Positions 45,291-55,425 of a DNA stretch of 61,890 bases are shown here, piece after piece (the stretch's first letter is position 1; the number at the start of each line of letters is the position of its first letter). The stretch is from Yersinia aldovae ATCC 35236 (lineage in GTDB: Bacteria > Pseudomonadota > Gammaproteobacteria > Enterobacterales > Enterobacteriaceae): NCBI RefSeq assembly GCF_000173735.1, contig NZ_ACCB01000026.1, positions 1 to 61,890 on the forward strand, read 5' to 3'. Made by a program: the position numbers and the translations under genes. The notes below the pieces were generated by a model. That model had not been told where the DNA came from. It saw only the letters and a list, made by a program, of their open reading frames with translations, and made no database searches.

Positions 45291-46502
45291 TCACTTACCC
45301 GATGTCAGCAAGCCATCAGCGCGGAACATATTTTTAATTCCGCGCACTGCCTGACGAATGCGATCCTGATTCTCAATCAGAGCAAAGCGCACATGGGTAT
45401 CACCATAATCACCAAATCCAATCCCCGGTGAGACGCAGACTTTCGCCTCAGCCAGCAGGCGTTTAGCAAATTCGAGCGAACCTAGATGCGCATAAGGTTG
45501 TGGAATTTTAGCCCAAACATACATTGAGGCTTTTGGGTTTTCAACCATCCAGCCTGCCTCATGCAAACCGCGCACCAATGCATTGCGCCGCTGGCGATAT
45601 TGCTCAGCGATATCACGGACACACTGTTGGTCGCCTTCCAGTGCAGCAATGGCAGCGACCTGCAATGGAGTAAATGTGCCGTAGTCGTGATAACTTTTGA
45701 TACGCGCCAGTGCATTGACCAGTTCCGGATTACCGACCATAAACCCAATACGCCAGCCCGCCATATTGTAACTTTTCGATAAAGTGAAAAACTCCACCGC
45801 GATATCTTTCGCCCCCGGCACCTGCATGATTGACGGTGCTTTCCAGCCATCATAAACGATATCGGCATAGGCCAGATCATGCACTACCAGCACGTCATAC
45901 TGTTTTGCCAGTGCCACTACACGCTCGAAAAAATCCAGCTCTACACATTGTGCCGTCGGGTTGGAGGGGAATCCGAGGATCATCATTTTCGGCTTAGGGA
46001 TAGTTTCACGAATAGCCCGTTCCAACTCACCAAAGAAATCAATACCTTCAGTTAGCGGCACGGATCGCACCTGTGCCCCGGCAATCACCGCACCATAAAT
46101 ATGAATCGGATAACTCGGGTTCGGCACCAGTACAGTATCGCCGTGATCCAGGGTTGCCAGCATCAGGTGGGCCAGCCCCTCTTTCGAACCGATGGTGACA
46201 ATGGCTTCACTTTCAGGATCGATCTCCACTTGATAGCGATCAGCATACCAGCGCGAAATCGCCCTGCGCAGGCGTGGTATCCCGCGAGAGGTTGAATAAC
46301 CGTGAGTATCTTCACGTTGGGCGACGCTGCACATTTTCTCAACAATATGCGGCGGTGTTGGGCCATCCGGGTTACCCATACTGAAATCAATAATATCTTC
46401 ACCCCGACGGCGCGCGGCCATCTTTAGCTCAGATGTAATGTTGAAAACATAAGGTGGAAGGCGGTCAATACGGGTAAAACGACGAGCAGGGTGTTCAGCC
46501 AT
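45291..46502 (-). CDS. alaC: Glutamate-pyruvate aminotransferase AlaC
   Basis: This 403-residue class I aminotransferase makes L-alanine from pyruvate with glutamate. The PLP lysine lies in FFTLSKSYNMAGWRIGFM near residue 240. Other landmarks are FSMGNPDGPTPPHIVEKM near residue 40, LVPNPSYPIHIYGAVIAGAQ, the FPSNPTAQC loop and GIGFGDYGDTHVRFALIENQ near the end. ATG 46500-46502 follows GAGGAA; a longer frame to 46556 adds nonfamily residues. E. coli alaC likewise lies beside ypdA. It stands as a single gene here. Confidence 0.94.
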   Translation of the reverse strand: MAEHPARRFTRIDRLPPYVFNITSELKMAARRRGEDIIDFSMGNPDGPTPPHIVEKMCSVAQREDTHGYSTSRGIPRLRRAISRWYADRYQVEIDPESEAIVTIGSKEGLAHLMLATLDHGDTVLVPNPSYPIHIYGAVIAGAQVRSVPLTEGIDFFGELERAIRETIPKPKMMILGFPSNPTAQCVELDFFERVVALAKQYDVLVVHDLAYADIVYDGWKAPSIMQVPGAKDIAVEFFTLSKSYNMAGWRIGFMVGNPELVNALARIKSYHDYGTFTPLQVAAIAALEGDQQCVRDIAEQYRQRRNALVRGLHEAGWMVENPKASMYVWAKIPQPYAHLGSLEFAKRLLAEAKVCVSPGIGFGDYGDTHVRFALIENQDRIRQAVRGIKNMFRADGLLTSGK

Positions 46503-46638
46503 AATTTCCTCGGAATACGTAAGCGCCCGGACCGTCCGAGCGACGCTGACCCGCAAAAGGTCTGTTTATGAACATATCCCAGCGCCGAACCGGTGTCGAG
46601 TGGCTGATCATAATTATCTAACTCATCGGAGTTCTGCG

Positions 46639-47208
46639 CTATAGCGCAAACTCGCACTCAAGCATTCCTAGCACCCAGTCATCGCACCACTGCCCGCCGA
46701 GCTGAAAGTTATCACGCAAAGTACCTTCCAGTTGAAAACCACAGCGCTCCAGCAGATGCCGCGACGCATCATTCCCGACGGTAACAGTGGCTTTCATTTT
46801 ATGAAATTGGCATTGCTGAAAACCAAAAGCCAACACGGCCATCAATGATTCTTTGCCAAATCCTTTTCGCTGAAATGGTGGCAACATGGCATATCCCACT
46901 TCAGCTTGTTGTAACGGCAGCCATTCAGGTAAAAATCCGGTAAGTCCGATGGACTGCCCGCTCTCTCTTTCCCTAATAGTTAAACATAACCAATGAGTTG
47001 AAGTTTTCACCCAAGGCATCAGGCGGGCTTCAAAACGGCGGCGAATTTCAGCCACATCCATCTTATCGGCAATATACCGCTGGACATCCGGGTCTTGGTA
47101 TAGCTGTAAAAACAGTGGCCAATCCTGCTCGACAAGGCTATCTAACCGCAATCGAGGCGTCCGTAATGAAATAGGGGGACAGCTAAACATCGGAATAACT
47201 GGTGCCAT
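46639..47208 (-). CDS. GNAT acetyltransferase (RimJ/RimL-like)
   Basis: This 189-residue protein matches the Acetyltransf_3 (RimJ/RimL-type) group: TPRLRLDSLVEQDWPLFLQL, then GLTGFLPEWLPLQQAEVGYA, the acetyl-CoA loop PPFQRKGFGKESLMAVLAFG and ASRHLLERCGFQLEGTLRDN. The start is ATG 47206-47208, preceded by AGGGA; upstream in-frame Met at 47283 would add a poorly conserved leader. The substrate is unknown; relatives modify ribosomal proteins or small amines. It is separate from alaC by 136 bases. Confidence 0.85.
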   Translation of the reverse strand: MAPVIPMFSCPPISLRTPRLRLDSLVEQDWPLFLQLYQDPDVQRYIADKMDVAEIRRRFEARLMPWVKTSTHWLCLTIRERESGQSIGLTGFLPEWLPLQQAEVGYAMLPPFQRKGFGKESLMAVLAFGFQQCQFHKMKATVTVGNDASRHLLERCGFQLEGTLRDNFQLGGQWCDDWVLGMLECEFAL

Positions 47209-47409
47209 TCTTCCCTCAATATGCAGCGGTTGGTGATAAATAGAAGAATTGAAATTAAAGAGGAAATTTTCACCTAACCTCATCCCTTTATTGTTCTCTA
47301 TTTTAGCTAAATAATGTTCACTTCAAGATAACAAAAAACACACAAATGGTCAGCAAAGCTTCACTTTTACGACAGCCCTCAACCCTACAGCTATCGGAGA
47401 ATCAGCATT

Positions 47410-48656
<1,247 letters not shown>

Positions 48657-48857
48657 TCGTATCACACCTTTCCACACTGCCGGAGCCTCCGCTACGGCAG
48701 ATATCCACGCCCGTCATCAGACAAATCGCACGGATAAAGTAGCCGCCAGCCACCATTTTCCTTATAGTTAACCGAATAAATTAGTTAGTCGCTTATTCGC
48801 ACAGGGTTCCCATTGATCCCAGTGTAAACGTCAAGGCGATCGCCAAGAGAAAATCGC

Positions 48858-50558
48858 GTGCACCAAATATTTGAAATGTTACTGGCGGTATTTGATCGCG
48901 CCGCACTGATGTTAATTTGCCTGTTCTTCCTGACCCGCACCCACCTGTTCCGTCAGTTGTTGCAAAAAGAGAAGCACACGCCGCTGGAACTGGCTGCCGT
49001 GACAGCTATTTTCTCGTTGTTCGCTATTTTCGGTACCTATTCCGGGATTAACGTCGAAGGCTCTCTGGTTAACGTTCGGGTTATTGCGGTGATGTCGGGC
49101 GGGATTTTATTCGGCCCGTGGGTGGGGATTATTACCGGTATTATTGCTGGCTCCCACCGTTATCTTATTGATATAGATGGTATAATATCAATCCCTTGTT
49201 TAATAACCAGTATTATTGCTGGCCTGATGTCCGGTTATATCAACCTAAAAGTAAAGAAAGAGCGGCGCTGGAGTATGGGTATTCTGGCGGGCATGATTTG
49301 TGAATCACTCACCATGCTATTGGTGGTACTTTGGGCCAAACCGACAGCATTAGGCATTGATATTGTGTCTAAAATCGCGATTCCAATGATTTTAGGTGCG
49401 GTTTGTATAGGGCTGATTGTGCTGCTGGTGCAAAGTGTCGAGGATGAAAAAGAAGGCATTGCGGCGCGGCAAGCAAAACTGGCGCTGGATATTGCTAATA
49501 AAACCCTGCCCTATTTTCGTAATATCAACGGCGAATCATTACGTAGCGTATGTGAGATTATTTGCAACGATATTAAAGCTGACGCCGTCTCCATCACCAA
49601 TACACAAAATATTCTGGCTTACGTTGGTGTCGGCGCTGAAAAGTATAATATCGGTCATGAAATCATCAGTGATATCACCAAAAAGAGTATTCAGCGTGGT
49701 AAAATAACCATTCGTAACAACGATGAAATGAATCGCACCCCGCAGATTCACTCGATGATCATTATCCCATTATGGGAGAAAGGTGAAGTAACCGGCTCGC
49801 TAAAAATCTATTACTGCCATGCCCATAAAATCACTTATTCTTTGAAAGTGATGGCTGTGGGGCTATCGCAAATTATTTCAACGCAAATGGAAGTCTCGCG
49901 CATTGAACAATTGCGTGAAATGGCCAATAAAGCGGAAATGCGAGCGCTGCAAAGCAAAATAAATCCACATTTTCTGTTTAATGCCTTAAATGCTATCTCG
50001 TCATCAATTCGCATTAATCCAGATACCGCACGTCAGCTAATTATTAATTTATCGCGCTATTTACGCTACAACTTGGAATTGAATGATGAGCAGATTGATA
50101 TTCGTAAAGAGCTACATCAGATTCAGGACTATATCGCCATTGAGCAGGCCCGTTTTGGCAGCAAGTTGACCGTGATTTACGATATTGACGACGATATCTC
50201 GCTGAAGATCCCCAGTCTGCTGATTCAGCCCTTGGTGGAAAACGCTATCGTACACGGTATTCAGCCCTGCCGCGGTAAAGGTGTCGTGGTGATTGCGGTG
50301 AAAGACCACGACGATCAAATAAAAATTTCGGTAAAAGATACGGGTAATGGAATTAATCAGGAAACCATAGATAGCGTGGCAAATAATGAGATGCCGGGCA
50401 ATAAGATCGGTTTACTGAATGTTCATCACCGGGTGCAATTATTATATGGTACGGGCTTACAGATACGTCGTATGGAACCCGGAACTGAGATCTCTTTTTA
50501 TATCAGTAAAAATGGTGGCAAGCTCCATGCAGAACCGCGTATTTCAGCCGGAGTTTAA
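48858..50558 (+). CDS. ypdA: Pyruvate-sensing histidine kinase YpdA (PyrS)
   Basis: This 566-residue LytS-type kinase has five or six N-terminal helices of the 5TM-5TMR_LYT sensor (residues 10-190, with [20 protein letters not shown]-like core), a GAF domain (about 215-345), then the dimerisation/phosphorylation segment [17 protein letters not shown] with His371, and an HATPase domain ([12 protein letters not shown] near 460, DTGNGI near 500). It starts at an apparent GTG, preceded by weak GA-rich sequence. In E. coli YpdA senses extracellular pyruvate and phosphorylates YpdB. The ypdB gene follows after 3 bases. Confidence 0.94.
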   Translation: MHQIFEMLLAVFDRAALMLICLFFLTRTHLFRQLLQKEKHTPLELAAVTAIFSLFAIFGTYSGINVEGSLVNVRVIAVMSGGILFGPWVGIITGIIAGSHRYLIDIDGIISIPCLITSIIAGLMSGYINLKVKKERRWSMGILAGMICESLTMLLVVLWAKPTALGIDIVSKIAIPMILGAVCIGLIVLLVQSVEDEKEGIAARQAKLALDIANKTLPYFRNINGESLRSVCEIICNDIKADAVSITNTQNILAYVGVGAEKYNIGHEIISDITKKSIQRGKITIRNNDEMNRTPQIHSMIIIPLWEKGEVTGSLKIYYCHAHKITYSLKVMAVGLSQIISTQMEVSRIEQLREMANKAEMRALQSKINPHFLFNALNAISSSIRINPDTARQLIINLSRYLRYNLELNDEQIDIRKELHQIQDYIAIEQARFGSKLTVIYDIDDDISLKIPSLLIQPLVENAIVHGIQPCRGKGVVVIAVKDHDDQIKISVKDTGNGINQETIDSVANNEMPGNKIGLLNVHHRVQLLYGTGLQIRRMEPGTEISFYISKNGGKLHAEPRISAGV

Positions 50559-50561
50559 TCC

Positions 50562-51302
50562 GTGAAAGTAATTATTGTTGAAGATGAGTTTCTGGCTCAG
50601 GAAGAGCTAAGTTACCTTATTCGCCAGCACAGCGGCATGACGATTGAAGCAACTTTTGAAGATGGGTTGGATGTCCTTAAATATCTGCAAAACCATCAGG
50701 TCGATGCTATCTTCCTCGATATCAATATCCCTTCGCTGGATGGTGTATTGTTAGCGCAGAACATCAGTAAATTCACCCATAAACCTTATATTATCTTTAT
50801 CACTGCTTACAAAGAGCACGCGGTCGAAGCTTTTGAAATTGAAGCATTTGACTATATTTTGAAGCCTTATCACGAATCACGTATCGTCACCATGTTACAA
50901 AAACTGGAAGCACTGCATCGGCGTGACAACCAGAAGGGTGAAGCGAATAATAACGCCAGCCACCGTCCTGCCGCCCATACCATCAATTTGATGAAAGATG
51001 AGCGTATTATCGTAACGGATATCAATGATATTTATTATGCCGCAGCACAAGAAAAAGTGACGTTGGTCTATACCCGGCGAGCCGAATTTATCATGCCGAT
51101 GAATATTACCGAGTTTTGTAGCCGCTTACCGGATGAATACTTTTTCCGCTGCCACCGCTCCTATTGTGTCAACTTATCCAAAATCCGTGAAATCGTGCCG
51201 TGGTTTAACAACACCTATATTTTACGGCTCAGCGATTTGGATTTTGAAGTCCCCGTCAGTCGTAGCAAGATAAAAGAGTTCAGGCAGTTGATGCGCCTTT
51301 AG
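50562..51302 (+). CDS. ypdB: LytTR response regulator YpdB (PyrR)
   Basis: This 246-residue response regulator has a receiver domain (residues 1-120) with the phosphorylated Asp53 in AIFLDINIPSLDG and acidic pocket EDE at 7-9. A LytTR DNA-binding domain (about 145-246) contains AAQEKVTLVYTRRAEF, RCHRSYCVNLSKI and DFEVPVSRSKIKEF. YpdB of E. coli binds tandem GGCATTTCAT motifs and induces the transporter gene yhjX. Such a motif lies 2 bases after this gene's stop, in front of yhjX. The gene is 3 bases from ypdA and certainly co-transcribed. Confidence 0.95.
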   Translation: MKVIIVEDEFLAQEELSYLIRQHSGMTIEATFEDGLDVLKYLQNHQVDAIFLDINIPSLDGVLLAQNISKFTHKPYIIFITAYKEHAVEAFEIEAFDYILKPYHESRIVTMLQKLEALHRRDNQKGEANNNASHRPAAHTINLMKDERIIVTDINDIYYAAAQEKVTLVYTRRAEFIMPMNITEFCSRLPDEYFFRCHRSYCVNLSKIREIVPWFNNTYILRLSDLDFEVPVSRSKIKEFRQLMRL

Positions 51303-51303
51303 A

Positions 51304-51334
51304 GGCATTTCATTCCTGCTGCAATGCAGCTCAT
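51304..51334 (+). promoter_or_regulatory. YpdB-binding tandem motif in front of yhjX
   Basis: GGCATTTCAT (51304-51313) is followed, after exactly 11 bases, by TGCAGCTCAT (51325-51334). From memory the E. coli YpdB site is GGCATTTCAT-N11-GGCATTTCAT. The first copy is perfect and the second matches at seven of ten positions. A TATACT -10-like element follows at 51368-51373. Confidence 0.85.
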
Positions 51335-51367
51335 TCCCGTTTTGATCTATCCTGGTTAGCCCGCCCG

Positions 51368-51373
51368 TATACT
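51368..51373 (+). promoter_or_regulatory. Probable -10 element of the yhjX promoter
   Basis: TATACT lies 34 bases past the YpdB motif, with only a weak TTGATC (51342-51347, 20-base spacer) as -35. That layout suits an activator-dependent promoter. The transcript would begin about 130 bases before yhjX. Confidence 0.5.
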
Positions 51374-51512
51374 GGTTTCATTGGGCGGGCTGATAACACG
51401 TCACAGCAATATCTCCGGTGATTTATCAGCACGTAATTTTTAGGCATCCGACGCTATTGTCATCAATAGCCACTATTCGGGCCACATTGTGTTGATGTTT
51501 AAGGAGTCCGGC

Positions 51513-52757
51513 ATGAGCAGTAAACCGGTTAATCGTTGGCTAATTGTTGTGGGTACCATCATTGTTCAGATGGGATTGGGCACTATCTATACTTGGAGCC
51601 TATTTAACCAACCTCTGGGGGAACAATTCGGTTGGTCACTCGGGGCCGTTGCGACCACGTTTTCCATCACCAGCTTCTCTTTGGCCTTCGCCACCTTATT
51701 TGCCGGCCGCCTGCAAGAGCGTATCGGTATCCGCAAACTGACGCTAATTTCTGGCATCATTCTTGGCTTGGGGCTGATTGCCAGCGCCTTTGCCACCTCA
51801 CTGGGCATGATTTATCTGTTGGCCGGTTTTGTGGTTGGTTTTGCTGATGGCACAGCCTACATCACCACGTTGTCGAATCTCATTAAATGGTTCCCGGAAC
51901 GTAAGGGGCTGATTTCTGGTATTTCTGTCGGGGCATTTGGTACTGGCAGCCTGTTATTCAAATATGTGAATACCAGTTTGATTGCCAATCAGGGCGTATC
52001 GCTGGCGTTCTTCTATTGGGGCCTTATTGTGATGGCTCTGGTGGGAGCCGGTTCATTCCTGTTACGGGAAAAAGTGGCCGCACCACAGGTTGCAAATAGC
52101 CTGCAACCTGCCGGAACGGGTCGTGATTTCAGTGTCAAAGAGATGTTGGCAGTGAAAGAGTCCTACTTCCTGTTTATGATCTTCTTCACCGCATGTATGG
52201 GTGGTTTGTATCTGATTGGTATCGTGAAAGACTTAGGCGTAGAACTGGCTGGAATGGATCTTGCCACCGCAGCCAATACCGTTTCCGCTATTGCTATCTT
52301 CAACACCGCCGGGCGCATCATCCTTGGCGCGCTGTCTGATAAAGTGGGCCGCCTGCGCGTAATCAGCTTTACCTTGCTGGTCACTACGTTAGCGGTATCA
52401 GTATTGACCTTTGTGCCGCTGACTCACGCGCTATTCTTCCTGTGTGTCGGTGCCATTGCCTTCTGTTTTGGTGGCAATATCACCGTGTTCCCAGCGATTG
52501 TTGGCGATTTCTTTGGTTTAAAAAATCACAGTAAGAACTACGGTGTTATCTATCAGGGATTCGGCCTGGGCGCGCTGGCAGGGTCGTTTATCGCCGCACG
52601 CTTGGGCGGGTATCACGCCACCTTTATCGTCATCACCGTGCTGTCAGTGCTTTCTCTGCTTCTGACCTTTATCATCAAACCACCAAAAGATGCTGCTACT
52701 GAGGCTGAAAACACACCAACTGCTGCGGCGGGCGTGACGGCTAATAGCCATGCGTAA
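51513..52757 (+). CDS. yhjX: YhjX-type MFS transporter, target of YpdAB
   Basis: This 414-residue MFS protein of the oxalate/formate antiporter (OFA) family matches YhjX, a pyruvate-related transporter. About twelve helices are predicted. Landmarks are GLGTIYTWSLFNQPLGEQFG, FADGTAYITTLSNLIKWFPE, GRIILGALSDKVGRLRVIS and GNITVFPAIVGDFFGLKNHS. ATG 51513 follows AAGGAG, which outranks an ATG at 51495. In E. coli yhjX lies far from ypdAB but is its only known strong target; here it is the next gene, with the YpdB motif between. A terminator follows. Confidence 0.92.
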   Translation: MSSKPVNRWLIVVGTIIVQMGLGTIYTWSLFNQPLGEQFGWSLGAVATTFSITSFSLAFATLFAGRLQERIGIRKLTLISGIILGLGLIASAFATSLGMIYLLAGFVVGFADGTAYITTLSNLIKWFPERKGLISGISVGAFGTGSLLFKYVNTSLIANQGVSLAFFYWGLIVMALVGAGSFLLREKVAAPQVANSLQPAGTGRDFSVKEMLAVKESYFLFMIFFTACMGGLYLIGIVKDLGVELAGMDLATAANTVSAIAIFNTAGRIILGALSDKVGRLRVISFTLLVTTLAVSVLTFVPLTHALFFLCVGAIAFCFGGNITVFPAIVGDFFGLKNHSKNYGVIYQGFGLGALAGSFIAARLGGYHATFIVITVLSVLSLLLTFIIKPPKDAATEAENTPTAAAGVTANSHA

Positions 52758-52778
52758 TGGGTGATGTTATTAAGTCAA

Positions 52779-52802
52779 AAAGCAGAGCCTTGGCTCTGCT
52801 TT
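52779..52802. terminator. Bidirectional terminator between yhjX and glk
   Basis: A perfect 11-base stem AAAGCAGAGCC / GGCTCTGCTTT with a 2-base loop is followed by CTTGTTTC on the plus strand and by TTTTGAC on the minus strand. It separates converging genes. Confidence 0.85.
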
Positions 52803-52830
52803 CTTGTTTCTCCCGTTGCGAACAAAAAGC

Positions 52831-53796
52831 TTATAATTCATGCCCTAGCTTTTGACGCAAGTAGGCTCCTGCACCCAGTAACCCTGGTTGCTGATGAGTG
52901 ATCATATAGACCGGAATATCTTGCAGGAAATCTTTGAAACGACCTTTATCTTCAAAAGCACTACGGAAACCCGATGCTTTAAAGAATTCCATAAAGCGAG
53001 GCACGATACCGCCTGCGATATAAACACCGCCGAACGTGCTGAGATTAAGCGCTAAATTGCCACCAAAACGCCCCATAACAACGCAAAATAGCGATAAAGC
53101 GCGGCGGCAATCAGTACAATTATCCGCCAATGCACGGTCGGTAATATCTTTCGGTGCCAGATTCTCCGGCAGCCGCTCATCAGAAATCACGATCGCACGA
53201 TATAAATTCACCAGCCCCGGCCCGGATAACACCCGCTCAGCCGAGACATGCCCTAGCTCTTTACGCAGCACCGCCAGAATTCGGTCTTCCTCTTCACTGT
53301 TTGGCGCAAAATCCACATGCCCGCCCTCTCCCGGCAAACTTATCCAACGACGCGCCACATTGACTAAATGGGCCACTCCCAGCCCAGTACCAGCGCCGTA
53401 TACCGCCACCGGTTTGCCCGGTTTGGGTTCAGTGCCACCAAATTGCAGAACGTCGTGCGCCGACAACACAGGAATAGCCATCGATACCGCAGTGAAGTCG
53501 TTGATCACTTCCAGATGATTCAGCCCCAAGCTTTGCTGCATGGCCGCAATAGAAAATGCCCAGCTATGGTTAGTCATCGCCACCCAATCTCCGGTAATCG
53601 GGCAGGCAATAGCAATACAGGCATCCGCAACATTAACCGGGTGCTCAGACAGATATTGCTTGATTGCATCTTCCAGTGTGTCGTATTCCAATCCTGAATA
53701 TATCTTTGCTTGTGATATTTCGCCCGTTGCTACAGCGCAAAGCGCTAAACGGGCATTCGTGCCACCAACGTCGCCCACCAGGGCATAGGTCGTCAT
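52831..53796 (-). CDS. glk: Glucokinase
   Basis: This 321-residue glucokinase has the same length as E. coli Glk. The N terminus [20 protein letters not shown] carries the phosphate-1 motif. The sugar-binding part includes [28 protein letters not shown] and [31 protein letters not shown] holds the adenosine contacts. It phosphorylates cytoplasmic glucose that did not enter by the PTS. ATG 53794-53796 follows GGAG; the frame extends upstream without family sequence. It is a single gene, in the same neighbourhood as in E. coli. Confidence 0.95.
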   Translation of the reverse strand: MTTYALVGDVGGTNARLALCAVATGEISQAKIYSGLEYDTLEDAIKQYLSEHPVNVADACIAIACPITGDWVAMTNHSWAFSIAAMQQSLGLNHLEVINDFTAVSMAIPVLSAHDVLQFGGTEPKPGKPVAVYGAGTGLGVAHLVNVARRWISLPGEGGHVDFAPNSEEEDRILAVLRKELGHVSAERVLSGPGLVNLYRAIVISDERLPENLAPKDITDRALADNCTDCRRALSLFCVVMGRFGGNLALNLSTFGGVYIAGGIVPRFMEFFKASGFRSAFEDKGRFKDFLQDIPVYMITHQQPGLLGAGAYLRQKLGHEL

Positions 53797-53968
53797 CAGA
53801 AACTTCTCCATTACAGCGATACTTAACGTCAACGATATCCACTGTAAAATCACACCAGAGAAACAACAATCCCAATGCACTAAACCCTTTCGCTTTGTGA
53901 AGACAGTCACATAAAAACGTTTCAGCCGCGCTGTTCTCTGCGGCTAAAGGTGAATAACCGGTAAATAC

Positions 53969-54445
53969 TTAGCGTGAACTGCGCCCGTTTTCAGATGCAG
54001 GTTTCAGTGCCACAGGCTGACGAGCATGAATAATTCGCATACGCAGGCTGTCATAGGCCCAGTTATAAAGCAGAGTATAGGGTAGGAAGAACAGGAAGAA
54101 ACCAATCTCTAACATAAATGCTTGTAACAACGAAATACCCAAGGCCAATGCCGCGATGGGTAAACCAATCAGAATAAACCCGCCTTCAAAACCTAATGCA
54201 TGAAATACCCGCACCCGCAATGTTTTCGCGACCCGACTGACGGGCCAGAAGCGGTCGAACAGGCTGTTGTATACAATATTCCACAACATCGCCACCGAAG
54301 AGAGGATCACCGCCAAAGTCCCCATTTGCAGCATTGAACGATCCAGCAGCCATGCGCCAACAGGTGCACAAATAGCGACAGCAATGGCTTCAAAACCAAT
54401 AGCATGGATAACTCGCTCAAAGAAAGATCTGTGATGAACTTGCAT
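53969..54445 (-). CDS. PACE-family efflux transporter
   Basis: This 158-residue protein has four predicted membrane helices arranged as two repeats of the bacterial transmembrane pair (PACE/AceI) family: RSFFERVIHAIGFEAIAVAI and RVRVFHALGFEGGFILIGL each begin a repeat. The acidic residue of GFE in helix 1, essential in AceI, is present in both. Family members export chlorhexidine and similar biocides or short diamines. ATG 54443-54445 is chosen over an upstream in-frame Met because of the family N terminus. A LysR regulator gene is divergent, as is common for PACE genes. Confidence 0.88.
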   Translation of the reverse strand: MQVHHRSFFERVIHAIGFEAIAVAICAPVGAWLLDRSMLQMGTLAVILSSVAMLWNIVYNSLFDRFWPVSRVAKTLRVRVFHALGFEGGFILIGLPIAALALGISLLQAFMLEIGFFLFFLPYTLLYNWAYDSLRMRIIHARQPVALKPASENGRSSR

Positions 54446-54547
54446 AAAACACCCACTTAAATTAACTGATAACAGATTGTCGAAGGTGATTATCATCGCT
54501 TTTTAAGATAGATTAAAAATAGAACCCATCGATTAAATAGATACATC

Positions 54548-55423
54548 ATGCATTATTCCCCTGAAGCATTGGTCGCATTTGTCGAATCTGCCGCACTTGG
54601 CTCTTTTTCAGCAGCAGCTCGCAAACTGCGTAAAAGTCAGTCAACTATCAGTACGGCTATTGCCAATCTGGAAGCAGACCTTGGTTTGACGCTGTTTGAC
54701 CGGCAGGCCCGTCAACCGGTGTTAACCGATAACGGCCGCCGGGTGCTGGCTCATGTGCAAGAGATATTGGCTGCCAGCGAGCGTTTGGATAATCTCTCCA
54801 TCCGTCTGGCCGGCCAGGTTGAAACGCGGCTGACGTTCGTATTGTCCGATACTTATCAGCCGACACACCATGAAAGCCTGCTGCGTCGTTTTGAACAGCG
54901 ATACCCGGATATCGAATTTGAATGCCTGATCGCCGAAGATAATGATGTTATCGACCTTTTACAGCTTCGGCGCGCCAATATCGGCGTGGTGGAAGTCCAA
55001 CATCACTATCCGCCTGATATTGCGGCCAGCCGTTTACCGGCGCAGACTGAAATGGCGATATTCGTATTGCGTCATCACCCGCTGACAAATTTGCCACGAG
55101 TACACGCCGAGCAACTGGCAACCACCCGACAATTGTGCCTGAATACCTATAACCGAACTGAGCGTAATCAATCAAGAGGCCTTATCTGGTCTGCACCGAG
55201 CTACTTAATGTTACTGGAAATGGCGGAGCAAGGTTTTGGTTGGGCTATTTTGCCTCGCTGGTTGGTAGAACAGTTCGGGCATCAAAAATTGGTCGCACTG
55301 CCAGTATCGGATTGGCCGAGAATGATTTCGATTGATGCCGTTTGGTCGAAAAAAAGCCCGCCGGGGCCGGCAGGCTATTGGCTGTTGGATCAATTGACCG
55401 GTGGAAATAACAATATCAGCTAA
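54548..55423 (+). CDS. LysR-family regulator divergent from the PACE gene
   Basis: This 291-residue LysR-type regulator has its winged helix at residues 1-62 (EALVAFVESAALGSFSAAAR, KSQSTISTAIANLEADLGLT, LFDRQARQPVLTDNG) and a periplasmic-binding-like effector domain from about residue 92. It is divergent from the PACE exporter gene, with 102 bases between the starts, and most likely regulates it. The effector is unknown but might be the exported compound. It ends 2 bases from the converging ipdC gene. Confidence 0.88.
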   Translation: MHYSPEALVAFVESAALGSFSAAARKLRKSQSTISTAIANLEADLGLTLFDRQARQPVLTDNGRRVLAHVQEILAASERLDNLSIRLAGQVETRLTFVLSDTYQPTHHESLLRRFEQRYPDIEFECLIAEDNDVIDLLQLRRANIGVVEVQHHYPPDIAASRLPAQTEMAIFVLRHHPLTNLPRVHAEQLATTRQLCLNTYNRTERNQSRGLIWSAPSYLMLLEMAEQGFGWAILPRWLVEQFGHQKLVALPVSDWPRMISIDAVWSKKSPPGPAGYWLLDQLTGGNNNIS

Positions 55424-55425
55424 AT

